The position numbers and the translations under genes were made by a program. Below are positions 44,511-53,633 of a DNA stretch of 64,000 nt, piece after piece; position 1 is the stretch's first letter; every line of letters begins with the position of its first letter. The stretch is from NCBI RefSeq assembly GCF_002090055.1, contig NZ_BBRH01000006.1, forward strand, positions 186,001 through 250,000. The letters run 5' to 3'. This stretch comes from Demequina sp. NBRC 110051 (lineage in GTDB: Bacteria > Actinomycetota > Actinomycetes > Actinomycetales > Demequinaceae). A model generated the notes under the pieces. It saw only the letters and a program-made list of their open reading frames with translations. It was not told where the DNA came from and searched no databases.

Positions 44511-44798
44511 TCACCCGAACATGCGCGTCGCGGCGTCCTCCGCATCCTGGTAGGCGGTCGCTGCAGTGCCGAGGGCCACGGAGAGGGCGTCGAGGGCGCC
44601 CTCGACCTGTGCCTGCGCCGCATGCCACTGGTCCAGGACGCCGGCGAACGCCGTCGCCGCGCCGCCCTGCCACGTGCCCTCGAGGGCCGTGAGGTGGGAC
44701 ACGAGCGCGGCGACCTCGGCACGGATCGTGTCGCCCGAGCGTTGGGCGATCGCTGACGCCTGAGCGACCTCGGCGGCGTCGACATGAAAACGGGTCAT
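44511..44798 (-). CDS. WXG100 family (ESAT-6-like) protein
   Basis: A 95-aa helical hairpin protein with the WxG turn in LEGTWQGGAATAFAGVLDQWH near residues 40-60. Such proteins are substrates or partners of type VII (Esx) secretion. No EccC ATPase, second WXG100 gene or toxin is adjacent, so this is an orphan. The ATG at 44798 follows an AAAGGAAGAC ribosome site and starts MTRFHVDAAEVAQ. Confidence 0.9.
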   Translation of the reverse strand: MTRFHVDAAEVAQASAIAQRSGDTIRAEVAALVSHLTALEGTWQGGAATAFAGVLDQWHAAQAQVEGALDALSVALGTAATAYQDAEDAATRMFG

Positions 44799-44886
44799 GG
44801 CTGTCTTCCTTTCAGCGGTGGGATCAACGCTGATCACGCTAGGAAGAACCGCTTGGGCGGCCGATGCCGTGGCTGGCTCTCGTGGA

Positions 44887-44911
44887 AAAGCCCCACCGTG
44901 GGGTGGGGCTG
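44887..44911 (-). terminator. Terminator of HD hydrolase gene (minus strand)
   Basis: AGCCCCACC at 44889-44897 pairs with GGTGGGGCT at 44902-44910. On the minus strand the hairpin is followed by TTTTCC, a normal terminator layout. A copy of the 14-base word (44859-44872) lies just beyond. Confidence 0.85.
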
Positions 44912-44953
44912 GGGAGAACGGTGGGAGTCGGGCCGCAGGCGCCTCAGCGGGGC

Positions 44954-45724
44954 TTAGCGCGCCGAGTGGGCGGCGGCGCTTTCGGCGTCGCGGGCCACCG
45001 CGTCGGCCACCGCGGCAGAGGACAGCGCGGCGGTGTCGAGGCGGCAGCGCTCGTCGTCGCGGTCGAGCCACGCGAGCTCCGCCGTGAGGTTCTGACGAGC
45101 CTGGCGCTCCCAGTCGCCACACAGGGGAGTGATGTAGATGCGCTCACGGCCCAGCAGCTTGGTCACGATGGCGCGACGGGCGGCGAGATAGCGGGCCTCG
45201 GGGATGTGCGAGTACTCAGCGCGTACGGACTGGACGTACTGCTTGTAGCGTCGCGGGTCGGCGGCGAGGATCGCGAGGTCGGCGTCCGAGAGCACCGCCG
45301 CGTCGCCCTGACCGGTCGAGTGGCGTACGAGGCCCGCAACCAGGGCCGCGACCTTGTCGACGCTCGCGGCCGGGAGTCCCAGAGCGGCAAGCTCGTCGCG
45401 CGCGTACTGAGCCGATGCCACCTCGTCCTCACCGCCGCGGTTGGCGTAGGCCGCACGCTCGTCGGCGTCGAAGATGGCGCCGTGGTACCAGGCGGCCAGG
45501 CGCACGACGTGGGGGCGCTGAGTCTCCTGCTGAAGCTCGTCCACGTGCTGCAGGAGGTCAACCAGGTGGCTGACGCCGTGGAAATAGCGCGCGGGTTCGC
45601 ACCAGCGATCCAACAGGCGCTGGCCTGCGGATTGGATCTGCGCCTGATCGGCGGTCGCTCCAGCGCTGACGGCGGCGCGCATGTACGCGGGAACCAGCCA
45701 TCCGGGGACGAGGGTCGTGCCCAT
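44954..45724 (-). CDS. HD-domain metal-dependent phosphohydrolase
   Basis: A 256-aa protein of the predicted metal-dependent HD superfamily (COG4339 type). Metal ligand motifs are YFHGVSHLVDLL near residue 47, AAWYHGAIFD near residue 78 and VAGLVRHS. The family acts on phosphate esters or nucleotides; the substrate here is unknown. The ATG at 45724 has no strong ribosome site. The 220 bp on its 5' side, up to the cold shock gene, hold a -10-like TAGACT at about 45893 on the plus strand for that gene. Confidence 0.8.
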   Translation of the reverse strand: MGTTLVPGWLVPAYMRAAVSAGATADQAQIQSAGQRLLDRWCEPARYFHGVSHLVDLLQHVDELQQETQRPHVVRLAAWYHGAIFDADERAAYANRGGEDEVASAQYARDELAALGLPAASVDKVAALVAGLVRHSTGQGDAAVLSDADLAILAADPRRYKQYVQSVRAEYSHIPEARYLAARRAIVTKLLGRERIYITPLCGDWERQARQNLTAELAWLDRDDERCRLDTAALSSAAVADAVARDAESAAAHSAR

Positions 45725-45945
45725 AGTTCACCTCAGCCGTGTGGTCGTGCGGTTGTGCACGGTTCCAGTGTGCGTCTCGAAGGGCCGCCGAGGCAAACTC
45801 GTGCGGCGTACGGCAGGTGACCGTAGCATCGGCCTTACGTCCGCCGCCACCACCTGGGACCGGGGCGAGCCGGCGTGTCTGCCCCTGCGGCTAGACTGGG
45901 CGGGCGTCGAATTCGCGGCGCCCTGATGAGACCAGCGAGGTAGAT

Positions 45946-46329
45946 GTGCCCACCGGCCGTGTGAAGTTTTTCGACTCTGACAAGGGGTTCGGCTTCATCG
46001 CTAGCGATGACGGCGATGAGGTGTTCCTCCACGCGTCGGCGCTGCCCGACGGCGTGTCGTCTCCCAAGCCCGGCACCCGCGTGGACTTCTCCGTCGCCGA
46101 CGGTCGCCGCGGCCCGTCCGCGCTCGCCGTGTCCATCCTGGATCCCGTGAAGACCGTCTCCCAGGGGCTGCGCAAGAAGCCCGAGGAGATGACGGTCATC
46201 GTCGAGGACCTCATCAAGATGCTCGACGGCGTCTCGAACTCCCTGCGTCGGGGCCGCTACCCCGACGGCGAGCGCGGCAAGAAGGTCGCCTCCGTTCTGC
46301 GCGCCGTCGCCGACCAACTGGAGGCGTGA
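45946..46329 (+). CDS. Cold shock domain protein with C-terminal extension
   Basis: A 127-aa protein. Residues 1-65 are a cold shock domain with RNP1 KGFGFIAS and RNP2 EVFLHASAL, binding single-stranded nucleic acid. Residues 66-127 are an actinobacterial extension (KTVSQGLRKKPEEMTVIVEDLIKMLDGVSNSLRRGRYPDGERGKKVASVLRAVADQL, positions about 46150-46323) of unknown role, roughly doubling the usual Csp length. The GTG start at 45946 has an AGCGAGG site 5 nt upstream. It is 9 bp from the DUF3027 gene, a conserved actinobacterial pairing. Confidence 0.92.
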   Translation: MPTGRVKFFDSDKGFGFIASDDGDEVFLHASALPDGVSSPKPGTRVDFSVADGRRGPSALAVSILDPVKTVSQGLRKKPEEMTVIVEDLIKMLDGVSNSLRRGRYPDGERGKKVASVLRAVADQLEA

Positions 46330-46338
46330 CCTTCCGCC

Positions 46339-47301
46339 ATGGACGCAGTGCTGGACGCCGCCGTCGACCTTGCCCGCGAGACCGCCATCGAGGTTGCCGA
46401 GGGAGCCGAATGGGTGGGCGAACACCTGGGGACGCACGAGGACGAGGACCGTCTCGTCACGCACCTGTTCGCGTGCGCCATGCCCGGCTACCGCGGCTGG
46501 GTGTGGTCCGTGACGCTCTCGCGCGCGCCGCGCGCCCGTGAGGCGAAGGTGTGCGAGGCCCACCTGGTGCCCGCCGATGACGCGCTGCTCGCGCCCGCCT
46601 GGATTCCGTGGGCCGACCGCGTGCGCCCCGGCGACCTCGAGCCGTCGATGGTGCTTCCCAAGATCCACGAGGACGCGCGCCTCATGCCCGGCTACGAGGT
46701 CACCGACCCCGAGCTCGAGGACGCCATGGAGATCTGGGAGCTCGGCCTGGGCCGCGAGCGTGTCCTGGCGCCCACGGGACGCGACAGCGCCGCCGAGCGT
46801 TGGCACCGCGGCTCGCATGGCCCGACCGCGCCGTCCGCCGTTGCCTCGGCGCAGCAGTGCTCGACGTGCGCGTTCTTTATCCCACTCACCGGGTCGCTGC
46901 GCACCGAGTTCGGCGCCTGCGCCAACGAGTGGTCGCCGTCCGACGGCAAGGTGGTCGCTGTCGACCACGGCTGCGGCGCCCACTCCCAGACGGACATCGA
47001 GCAGCAGTCCACGCGCTGGCCCGCCAACAACCCCGTCTTCGACACGGACGCCGTCGTGGAGATGCCCGTAGCCGCTGAGGTGCCTGCGGCGGAGGCTCCC
47101 GCGGAACCGGAAGTGCAGGCCGAGCCTGAGGCGCAGGCCGAGCCTGAGGAGGCACACGCCGCGCCCGAAGCCCCGGCGGAACTCGAAGCCCCGGAGGCTG
47201 CCGAGGCGTCTGCTGAGCAGGCCCCCGCCGACGAGGCCCCCGTCGAGGATGCGCCGGTCGAGGAGACCCCCGAAGTCGACGACGCGACGGACACCCACTA
47301 A
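46339..47301 (+). CDS. DUF3027 family protein
   Basis: A 320-aa cytosolic protein. DUF3027 covers about residues 15-240, including HLFACAMPGYRGWVWSVTL, VCEAHLVPADDALLAPAWIPWADRV and a Cys-rich part QCSTCAFFIPLTGS...GACANEWSPSDG...VDHGCGAHS, which could bind zinc. The tail (about 250-320) is a low-complexity Glu/Ala/Pro repeat. The function is unknown; it is linked to the cold shock gene in many actinobacteria. Confidence 0.87.
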   Translation: MDAVLDAAVDLARETAIEVAEGAEWVGEHLGTHEDEDRLVTHLFACAMPGYRGWVWSVTLSRAPRAREAKVCEAHLVPADDALLAPAWIPWADRVRPGDLEPSMVLPKIHEDARLMPGYEVTDPELEDAMEIWELGLGRERVLAPTGRDSAAERWHRGSHGPTAPSAVASAQQCSTCAFFIPLTGSLRTEFGACANEWSPSDGKVVAVDHGCGAHSQTDIEQQSTRWPANNPVFDTDAVVEMPVAAEVPAAEAPAEPEVQAEPEAQAEPEEAHAAPEAPAELEAPEAAEASAEQAPADEAPVEDAPVEETPEVDDATDTH

Positions 47302-47314
47302 ACGACACAAAAAC

Positions 47315-47352
47315 CGGCCGATGCCGTGGCTGGCCCGCCACGGCATCGGCCG
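47315..47352. terminator. Bidirectional terminator made of paired 14-base words
   Basis: A perfect 16-bp stem, 47315-47330 with 47337-47352, loop TGGCCC. The left side is preceded by AAAAACC and the right followed by GTTCGTTTG, so it can end both the DUF3027 transcript and the convergent CAP gene transcript. Each arm is the word GGCCGATGCCGTGG. Confidence 0.85.
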
Positions 47353-47368
47353 TTCGTTTGCGTGAAAG

Positions 47369-48280
47369 TTAGCGGTAGTTCGCTGTGGTGTAGCGCGTGG
47401 TGCCGTCGGGGGTGGCGGCGGAACCCGCTCCCATCTGCGTGTACGCGGGGTTCATGAGGTTGAGGCAGTGGCCGTTGGAGTACATCCAGCCGCTGTGCGC
47501 CCGGTTGTGGGCGGCGGACTCGGACACGCCGCCGGTCGAGCTGCTGACGGCGACGTTCTCGGCGCCGGGGCGGTTGGGGTTGTGGGCGAGGGCGTCCATG
47601 GTCGCATCCGTCTGGCCGTCTTTGGTGGCCATGGACTGGGACCAGCTGGTGGCCGCGGAGGCAAGCGAGCTGCTCCAGGTCAGCGGTGCGATGCCGATGC
47701 GGGCGCGCTCCTTGTTCGCGGCGGCCATGAGGGCCTTCGCTCCGCCGCTGGCGCTGTAGGGGCTCTTGGGCGAGGAGCAGTACTGCTGGAAGGTGGTGCC
47801 CGACGACTTCTTAGTAGTGGTGGTCGTCGTGGCCTTCGTGGTCGATTCGGTCGACTTCTGGGTGGTGGTCTGCTGGGGCGTCGTCTGCTTCGTCGTGGCC
47901 TTCGTGGCCTTCGTGGCCGGCGCGGGAGCCTTCTGGGCGCCGGTGCTCGCCTGCTTGACGACTGGGGCGGGGGCCTCGACGACGGGCTCGGGCTCGGGGA
48001 CGGTCACCTTGATCGCCTGGACGGAGGCGGCGACGTCGACGTTCGCGACCGTGCCGGGCGCCACGATGCCCGCGGTGATGTCGGGCTCGGGAGTCTCATC
48101 TGCGTTCGAGGTGTCTTCCACGGCGAGGTTGACCGGGGCAGGCTCGGGTGAGGGGAGATACTCGCCCGCCGCGGCTCCGGCCGTCGACGCCACCGCAAGC
48201 GGGATCATGCCGAGCAGGAAGACGTGGATCGCGCGACGGCGGGGCCGGCGGGGGTCCAGGACTTCCTGCGTTTCGGTCAT
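47369..48280 (-). CDS. Secreted CAP-domain (SCP/PR1-like) protein
   Basis: A 303-aa exported protein. A basic N-terminus (RRPRRRAIHVF) leads to a membrane/signal segment (LLGMIPLAVASTAGAAAG). A Pro/Glu then Lys/Thr-rich low-complexity wall-spanning linker (about 45-165) follows. The CAP domain (about 175-303) has MAAANKERARIGIAPLTWSSSLASAA, HNPNRPGAENVA and HSGWMYSNGHCLNLMNPAYTQMGAG. CAP proteins in bacteria are envelope-associated with varied roles. It overlaps serC by 4 bases (ATGA), so it is co-transcribed with it. Confidence 0.87.
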   Translation of the reverse strand: MTETQEVLDPRRPRRRAIHVFLLGMIPLAVASTAGAAAGEYLPSPEPAPVNLAVEDTSNADETPEPDITAGIVAPGTVANVDVAASVQAIKVTVPEPEPVVEAPAPVVKQASTGAQKAPAPATKATKATTKQTTPQQTTTQKSTESTTKATTTTTTKKSSGTTFQQYCSSPKSPYSASGGAKALMAAANKERARIGIAPLTWSSSLASAATSWSQSMATKDGQTDATMDALAHNPNRPGAENVAVSSSTGGVSESAAHNRAHSGWMYSNGHCLNLMNPAYTQMGAGSAATPDGTTRYTTANYR

Positions 48281-49401
48281 GTCAGCAATCTCTCCACTAT
48301 CCAGTCGATCGACGCGGTGAGCGCGGAGACGTCATCGGGATCGACGGAGGGGAACATCCCTACGCGGATCTGATTGCGGCCGAGCTTGCGGTACGGGTCG
48401 ATATCTACGACTCCCGCGGAACGGAGGACAGAGCGCAATTGGGTCGAATCCACCGGCGGGAGCAGGTCGACCGTAGCTACTACCGAGGACCGTGCAGAAG
48501 CCTGTGTGACAAAGGTCACGGCGTATTCAGAGGCATCCGCCCACTGATAAATGCGGCGCGCTGACTCGGACGTGCGACCGGTCACGAAGTCCATGCCGCC
48601 GCCGTCGAGCATCCACGACAACTGCTCTCGCATCATGATCAGCGGCGTGAGCGCGGGCGTGTTGAGGGTCTGCTCGAGACGGCTGTTTTGCAGGGCATTT
48701 GCGAGTGCGAGGGTCTCCGGGATGTAGCGACCGGACGCGGCGACGCGCTCGATGCGCTCGATAGCTGCGGGGGAGACGAGCGCGAACCACAGCCCGCCGT
48801 CGGAACCGAAGCTCTTCTGGGGAGCGAAGTAGTAGACGTCAGCCTGGGTCACGTCGAGCGCGAGGCCCCCCGCGGCGGATGTGCCGTCGATCACTGTCAG
48901 CGCGTCGCTCGCGCCCTCGGGGCGGATGACGGGCGCCATCGCGCCGGTGGAGGTCTCGTTGTGAGGCCAGGCATACACGTCGATGCCGTCGCGAGCTACG
49001 GGCAGCGCGATCTCACCCGCAGGGGCCTCGATGACGTCCGATGCCTCGAGGTGGGGTGCATCCGTGGTCGCCTTCGCGAACTTCGCCCCGAACTCGCCAA
49101 ACGCACAGTGCTGTGCGCGGCGCTCGACGAGCGAGAAGGTCGCGGCGTCCCAGAATGACGTCGAGCCGCCGTTGCCTAGAAGCACCTCATAGCCGTCCGG
49201 CAGCTGGTAGAGAGCGGCGAGGGACTCCCGCACGTCCTTCACCAGCTTCTTGACGGGGGCCTGGCGGTGCGAGGTGCCGAGCACCGTGGGCTGCGCGTCC
49301 ACGATCGCCTGAATCTGGGCGTCGCGCACGCGGGACGGGCCCGATCCAAAGCGGCCGTCGCGCGGCAGCAGATCGGTGGGGATGCTGAGTTCGGTCGCCA
49401 T
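48277..49401 (-). CDS. serC: Phosphoserine transaminase
   Basis: PLP enzyme of serine synthesis; 374 aa. The actinobacterial SerC form starts IPTDLLPRDGRFGSGPSRVR and has GTSHRQAPVKKLVKDVRESL, VLLGNGGSTSFWDAATF, WPHNETSTGAMAPVIRP and the Schiff-base Lys region VYYFAPQKSFGSDGGLWFALVSP. Minus-strand TACGCT lies 6 nt before the ATG at 49401 (leaderless). It is divergent from manA. Confidence 0.95.
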   Translation of the reverse strand: MATELSIPTDLLPRDGRFGSGPSRVRDAQIQAIVDAQPTVLGTSHRQAPVKKLVKDVRESLAALYQLPDGYEVLLGNGGSTSFWDAATFSLVERRAQHCAFGEFGAKFAKATTDAPHLEASDVIEAPAGEIALPVARDGIDVYAWPHNETSTGAMAPVIRPEGASDALTVIDGTSAAGGLALDVTQADVYYFAPQKSFGSDGGLWFALVSPAAIERIERVAASGRYIPETLALANALQNSRLEQTLNTPALTPLIMMREQLSWMLDGGGMDFVTGRTSESARRIYQWADASEYAVTFVTQASARSSVVATVDLLPPVDSTQLRSVLRSAGVVDIDPYRKLGRNQIRVGMFPSVDPDDVSALTASIDWIVERLLT

Positions 49402-49442
49402 GGCGCCAGCGTAGTGCGGCGACGACTGGCAGACTGTCGCGC

Positions 49443-50594
49443 GTGCAGCGACTGACTCCGACCCTTCGCCACTACGACTGGGGCACCACCGACGACATCC
49501 CGCGCCTGTTGGGGTTTGGCTCGGACGGCACGCCCTACGCGGAGGCGTGGTGGGGTGCTCACGACTCCGCGCCCTCGTGGGTGCCCGACGAGCACGGCCA
49601 CATGCCGCTCGACGAGCTCATCGCCCAGCATCCGGTCGAGATGCTGGGGGCCGATGCCGTGGAGCGCTGGGGCGCCCGTCTCCCCTATCTCTTGAAGATC
49701 CTCGCCATCGAGAAGCCGCTGTCGATCCAGGTGCACCCGACTCTCGAGCAAGCGCGCGAGGGCTTTGCCCGCGAGCAGCGCGGCACGGGCGGTGCGCCGC
49801 ACTCGTTCCTCGATCCGTTCCACAAGCCCGAGATGGTCGTTGCGATTACGCCGATGCGCGTGCTCGCTGGTGTGCGCGACCTGGAGGACACGGCCGCCGA
49901 CCTGCGCGCGCTGGGGACCGAGCGCGCGGACGTCCTCGCGGGCGCGCTCGCGCGCGCGGAGGATGCTGAGGCGTTCCTCGCCGACATCCTCACCCGAGGT
50001 GCGGACGAGGAGACGTACGCGGCGCTCGCCCGGGTGGGTGCGGCATCGGCCCCCGGCACCTCGCTGAGGGCCGCGGCCGATGCCTTGGGCTACTTCCCGC
50101 AGGACCCCGGCGCCATCGTCGCGCTCGCCCTCAACCTGGTCGAACTGGAGCCGGGTGAGGCCGTGTTCACGGGCGCGGGGATCTTGCACTCGTACCAGTC
50201 GGGCCTCGGCGTGGAGATCATGGCGAACTCGGACAACGTAGTGCGCGCGGGGCTGACGCCCAAGCACATCGACGTGCCCTTGCTGCTCACCCTCGCCAAC
50301 GCCGTGCCGGCAGAGGCCGAGCGGCCGAAGGAAACGCGCGAAGGGGCTGTGCGCCGCCTCGAGACCGTCGAGGACGAGTTCGCGCTCACGGTGGTCAACG
50401 AGGGAGAGGCGACCGTGGGAGCCGATCCGCGCATTGTCCTGTGCGTGACGGGCACCGCGAGCGTCGCCGCGGGCGACGAGGTGAAGACCCTCACAGCCGG
50501 ACAGGCGCTGTTTGTGCGGGCCGCCGAAGGGGACGCCCGGATTGTCGCCGAGGGCATCACGGCGGTCGCCCACACGGCCTGCAGGCGGGCTTAA
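49443..50594 (+). CDS. manA: Mannose-6-phosphate isomerase, class I
   Basis: Interconverts fructose-6-P and mannose-6-P for GDP-mannose and glycan synthesis. The 383-aa cupin has zinc ligands in LSIQVHPTLEQAREGF and HSFLDPFHKPEMVVAITP, and GAGILHSYQSGLGVEIMANSDNVVRAGLTPKHID for the second cupin (positions about 50175-50274). CAGACT (49430-49435) lies 7 nt before the GTG (leaderless). It includes the 14-base word at 49649-49662 (ADAV). Confidence 0.95.
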   Translation: MQRLTPTLRHYDWGTTDDIPRLLGFGSDGTPYAEAWWGAHDSAPSWVPDEHGHMPLDELIAQHPVEMLGADAVERWGARLPYLLKILAIEKPLSIQVHPTLEQAREGFAREQRGTGGAPHSFLDPFHKPEMVVAITPMRVLAGVRDLEDTAADLRALGTERADVLAGALARAEDAEAFLADILTRGADEETYAALARVGAASAPGTSLRAAADALGYFPQDPGAIVALALNLVELEPGEAVFTGAGILHSYQSGLGVEIMANSDNVVRAGLTPKHIDVPLLLTLANAVPAEAERPKETREGAVRRLETVEDEFALTVVNEGEATVGADPRIVLCVTGTASVAAGDEVKTLTAGQALFVRAAEGDARIVAEGITAVAHTACRRA

Positions 50595-50624
50595 CGTAGG
50601 ACCTTGCACCGATAGGGTGGCGGC

Positions 50625-51956
50625 ATGAGCGAGCGCATTTCCGTTTTTGGTACCGGGTATTTGGGTGCTACTCACGCCGCGGGTATGGCCGAGTTGGGTC
50701 ACGAGGTCATCGGCGTCGATATTGATCCTGAGAAGGTCGCGCGGCTGTCGAACGGTGAGGTGCCGTTCTTCGAGCCCGGCCTGCCGGAGTTGCTGCGCAA
50801 GCATGTGGACTCGGGCCGCCTGCGTTTCACGACGGACGCTCGCGAAGCCGCCGAGTTTGCCGATGTGCACTTCATTGGTGTGGGCACGCCGCAGAAGAAG
50901 GGCGAGTATGCGGCGGACATGACGTTCGTGGACGCGGTCATCGAGACCCTCGCGCCGCTGCTGACGCGTCCGGCGACCATCCTGGGGAAGTCCACCGTCC
51001 CGGTGGGCACGGCCGCGCGCCTGGCCGCGCGCGTGCGCGAGCTCGCGCCCGTGGGCGATGACGCCCAGCTGGGCTGGAACCCGGAGTTCCTGCGCGAAGG
51101 CTTCGCGGTCGAGGACACGCTGCGTCCCGACCGTCTGGTGGTGGGCGTGGATCCGGCGAACCCCGGCCGTATCGAGGAGGTGGCCCGTCGCGTGTACGCG
51201 GAGGCCATCGAGCGTGACACGCCCTTCTTGGTGACCGACCTCGCCACCGCCGAGCTGGTCAAGGTCTCCGCCAACGCGTTCCTGGCGACCAAGATCTCTT
51301 TCATTAATGCGATCGCGGAGGTGTGTGAGGCCACCGGCGCCGACGTGGTGGACCTCGCGGACGCGATCGGTCACGACGCCCGCATTGGCCGCAAGTTCCT
51401 GGGTGCCGGCCTGGGCTTTGGTGGGGGATGCCTGCCCAAGGACATTCGCGCGTTCATGGCGCGCGCCGGCGAGCTGGGTGTGGACCAGGCGCTGACGTTC
51501 CTGCGTGAGGTCGACGGCGTCAACATGCGCCGGCGGGAGCACGTCATCAGCCTCGCCGGCGAGCTGATGGGTGACCTCCCTGGTACTCGCGTCGCGGTCC
51601 TCGGCGCCGCGTTCAAGCCCAACAGCGACGACATCCGTGACTCGCCCGCCCTCGATGTGGCCGGCAAGCTCCACCTCCAGGGCGCGACCGTGACGGTGCA
51701 CGACCCCGAGGCCAACGCCAACGCCAAGAAGGTCTGGCCCACCCTGACCTACGTCGACAACGTCGAGGACGCCTGCCGCGACGCGGACCTCGTCGTGGTC
51801 GCGACCGAGTGGACCCAGTTCCGCGAACTCGACCCGACCGCTGTGAAGGACATGGTCAAGCACGCCCGCGTCATCGACGGCCGCAACTGCCTACCCGCCC
51901 AAGCCTGGATCGACGCCGGCTGGACCTACCGCGGCATGGGACGCCTCGCCTCATGA
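50625..51956 (+). CDS. ugd: UDP-glucose 6-dehydrogenase
   Basis: NAD-dependent oxidation of UDP-glucose to UDP-glucuronate for envelope polysaccharide. The 443-aa protein has the Rossmann motif [53 protein letters not shown] and the catalytic Cys in [15 protein letters not shown]. The dimerisation and C-terminal UDP-binding domains follow. TAGGGT (50613-50618) lies 6 nt before the ATG (leaderless). The DtxR gene overlaps its stop by 4 bases. Early codons (about 50640-50720) are more AT-rich than the rest. Confidence 0.94.
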   Translation: MSERISVFGTGYLGATHAAGMAELGHEVIGVDIDPEKVARLSNGEVPFFEPGLPELLRKHVDSGRLRFTTDAREAAEFADVHFIGVGTPQKKGEYAADMTFVDAVIETLAPLLTRPATILGKSTVPVGTAARLAARVRELAPVGDDAQLGWNPEFLREGFAVEDTLRPDRLVVGVDPANPGRIEEVARRVYAEAIERDTPFLVTDLATAELVKVSANAFLATKISFINAIAEVCEATGADVVDLADAIGHDARIGRKFLGAGLGFGGGCLPKDIRAFMARAGELGVDQALTFLREVDGVNMRRREHVISLAGELMGDLPGTRVAVLGAAFKPNSDDIRDSPALDVAGKLHLQGATVTVHDPEANANAKKVWPTLTYVDNVEDACRDADLVVVATEWTQFRELDPTAVKDMVKHARVIDGRNCLPAQAWIDAGWTYRGMGRLAS

Positions 51957-52657
51957 GCGACCTCATCGACACCACGGAGATGTACCTCCGCACTATCTGG
52001 GAGCTCATCGAGGACGGCGTGGTGCCGATGCGCGCACGGATTGCGGAGCAGCTTGAGCACTCGGGCCCCACGGTGTCGCAGACCATCGCCCGCATGGAGC
52101 GCGACGGCCTGGTGGTGCTGCAGCCCGATCGCAGCCTGCAGCTGACGGAGCTGGGCGAGCGCACCGCAATGCGGGTGATGCGCAAGCACCGCCTTGCCGA
52201 GCGGCTGCTGGTGGACGTGATCGGGCTGGATTTGCCCTACGTCCACGAGGAGGCGTGCCGGTGGGAGCACGTCATGAGCGATCGCGTGGAGCGACGCCTG
52301 GTGGAGATGCTGGGCGCGCCGCGGATGTCGCCCTACGGCAACCCGATCCCTGGCCTCGACGAGCTGGGTGTGGGGGAGGCCGCCGAGGGCACCGCTGGCG
52401 CTCCGATGTCGCTCGAGGCGGCCGTGGATGCGGGAATTTCTCAAGTCCGCGTCACGCGCATCGGCGAGAACCCGCAGGCGGCCGTCGGCTTCCTCAAGGA
52501 CGCTCTGCTGGTCGGCTTGATACCTGGGGAGACGGTCTGCGTGAGCGGCACCGAGGAGGGCGTGAGGGTCGTCGCGGAGAGCGGCGAGATCACCCTCGCC
52601 TGGGACGCCGCGAGGCACGTGTTCGCGGTCGCCGACTTGGATTTTGATCACGATTAG
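51953..52657 (+). CDS. Iron-dependent transcriptional regulator, DtxR/IdeR family
   Basis: A 234-aa metalloregulator. The N-terminal winged helix has [49 protein letters not shown] (positions about 51968-52116). The dimer/metal domain has [12 protein letters not shown], supplying Cys, Glu and His of the primary site, and [15 protein letters not shown]-terminal SH3-like FeoA domain ends the protein, so it is the full three-domain type. It probably represses iron uptake or manganese genes when metal is present. It is translationally coupled to ugd, an unusual partner. Confidence 0.92.
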   Translation: MSDLIDTTEMYLRTIWELIEDGVVPMRARIAEQLEHSGPTVSQTIARMERDGLVVLQPDRSLQLTELGERTAMRVMRKHRLAERLLVDVIGLDLPYVHEEACRWEHVMSDRVERRLVEMLGAPRMSPYGNPIPGLDELGVGEAAEGTAGAPMSLEAAVDAGISQVRVTRIGENPQAAVGFLKDALLVGLIPGETVCVSGTEEGVRVVAESGEITLAWDAARHVFAVADLDFDHD

Positions 52658-52679
52658 GTAACATGGGCGTTTATTGACT

Positions 52680-52807
52680 CGAGAGGACACGACCTCGTCG
52701 GGCACCTGAGATGGCTCCAGAGACCCCCTCTGGGGCAGGTGTGCCGGGAACATCGACGCGTTGGATGGCAGCGCGGAAGGAACGCAAGGACTTTGAGGTA
52801 CGGATAC
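52680..52807 (+). promoter_or_regulatory. Structured leader of NlpC/P60 gene
   Basis: The 128 bases before the start contain nested pairing: CACCTG (52703-52708) with CAGGTG (52736-52741), enclosing CCAGAG (52717-52722) with CTCTGG (52728-52733). It is preceded by CGAGAGG...CCTCG (52680-52697). The absence of a T-run argues against a plain terminator. Leaders of NlpC/P60 genes in actinobacteria often hold c-di-AMP riboswitches, but the conserved ydaO-type core was not recognised here. Confidence 0.4.
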
Positions 52808-53536
52808 ATGCGCGCCAGGACGCGTGCGGTGGCGGCTACGGCCGGTGCAGCGCTCGTCGTGGTGCCCCTCACGGGAGCCGCTGCGGCCGCTCTCGTCTCC
52901 CAGGACGTGACGGCCGAGACCGGGACGAGCGAGATCGCGCTGGAGGCCGATGCGGCCTCGGCAGACCTCGCCGCCGTGGCCTCCGAGGTGACCGCCGCCG
53001 GCGACGCCGGCTTTGACGTCGAAACCCCCCAGATCGACGTGTCGGAGGACCCGGAGCCCATCGTGACTCCGCCGCCGGCCCCCGCGCAGACCTCGACCTC
53101 GTCGAACTCGAGCTCGTCCTCGAGTTCAAGTTCGTCGTCGACCTCGTCGTCGACCTCGACCTCGAAGGCCCGCCCCGTGGCGAAGTCGTCGTCGGTCAAG
53201 GCCGCGATCTCCGGCTCCGCGATCATCGCCGAGGCCTCGAAGTACGTGGGCGTGCCCTACGTCTCGGGCGGCTCGTCGCCCTCGGGCTTTGACTGCTCGG
53301 GCTTCACGTCGTACGTGTACGGCCAGTTCGGCATCTCGCTGCCGCGCTCGTCCGGTGCCTACTACAGCGTGGGCACCCGCGTGTCGAACCCGCAGCCCGG
53401 CGACATCATCGTCTCGCCCGGCCACGTCGGCATCTACGCGGGCCCCAACCTGCAGATCGACGCGCCGCGCCCCGGCAAGACGATCCAGTTCCGCCCCATC
53501 TGGCAGTCCAACCCGGTATACGTCCGGGTCAGCTAG
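52808..53536 (+). CDS. NlpC/P60 family peptidoglycan endopeptidase
   Basis: A 242-aa secreted cell-wall hydrolase. The signal peptide is MRARTRAVAATAGAALVVVPLTGAAAAA. A variable region and a long Ser/Thr run (about residues 98-120) follow as a wall linker. The C-terminal NlpC/P60 domain (about 137-242) has the catalytic Cys in GFDCSGFTSYVYGQFG and the His in SPGHVGIYAG. No SH3b or LysM domain is present. An ACTTTGAGG purine patch lies 10 nt before the ATG at 52808. Confidence 0.92.
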   Translation: MRARTRAVAATAGAALVVVPLTGAAAAALVSQDVTAETGTSEIALEADAASADLAAVASEVTAAGDAGFDVETPQIDVSEDPEPIVTPPPAPAQTSTSSNSSSSSSSSSSSTSSSTSTSKARPVAKSSSVKAAISGSAIIAEASKYVGVPYVSGGSSPSGFDCSGFTSYVYGQFGISLPRSSGAYYSVGTRVSNPQPGDIIVSPGHVGIYAGPNLQIDAPRPGKTIQFRPIWQSNPVYVRVS

Positions 53537-53550
53537 ACCGCGCGCTTTCA

Positions 53551-53588
53551 CGACGGCCGCCCTCCCCCTCTGGGGTGGGCGGCCGTCG
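53551..53588 (+). terminator. Terminator after NlpC/P60 gene
   Basis: CGACGGCCGCCC at 53551-53562 pairs with 53577-53588; the right arm is followed by TCGTGTGTG. Confidence 0.85.
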
Positions 53589-53633
53589 TCGTGTGTGCCG
53601 TGCGGGCATCGTCCTCTGGCTTAGGCTGGAGCC

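Noticed and set aside
47775..47960. Repeats of gtcgtggcc-like sequence as tandem DNA repeats
   Set aside because: They encode the Lys/Thr-rich wall-spanning linker of the CAP protein on the minus strand.
52680..52807. c-di-AMP (ydaO-type) riboswitch before the NlpC/P60 gene
   Set aside because: The gene context fits, but the conserved core sequences of that riboswitch could not be placed, so only a structured leader is reported.
53090..53170. Repeated TCG/AGC codons as a DNA repeat element
   Set aside because: It is the in-frame Ser/Thr-rich linker of the NlpC/P60 protein; the low complexity is explained by the protein.
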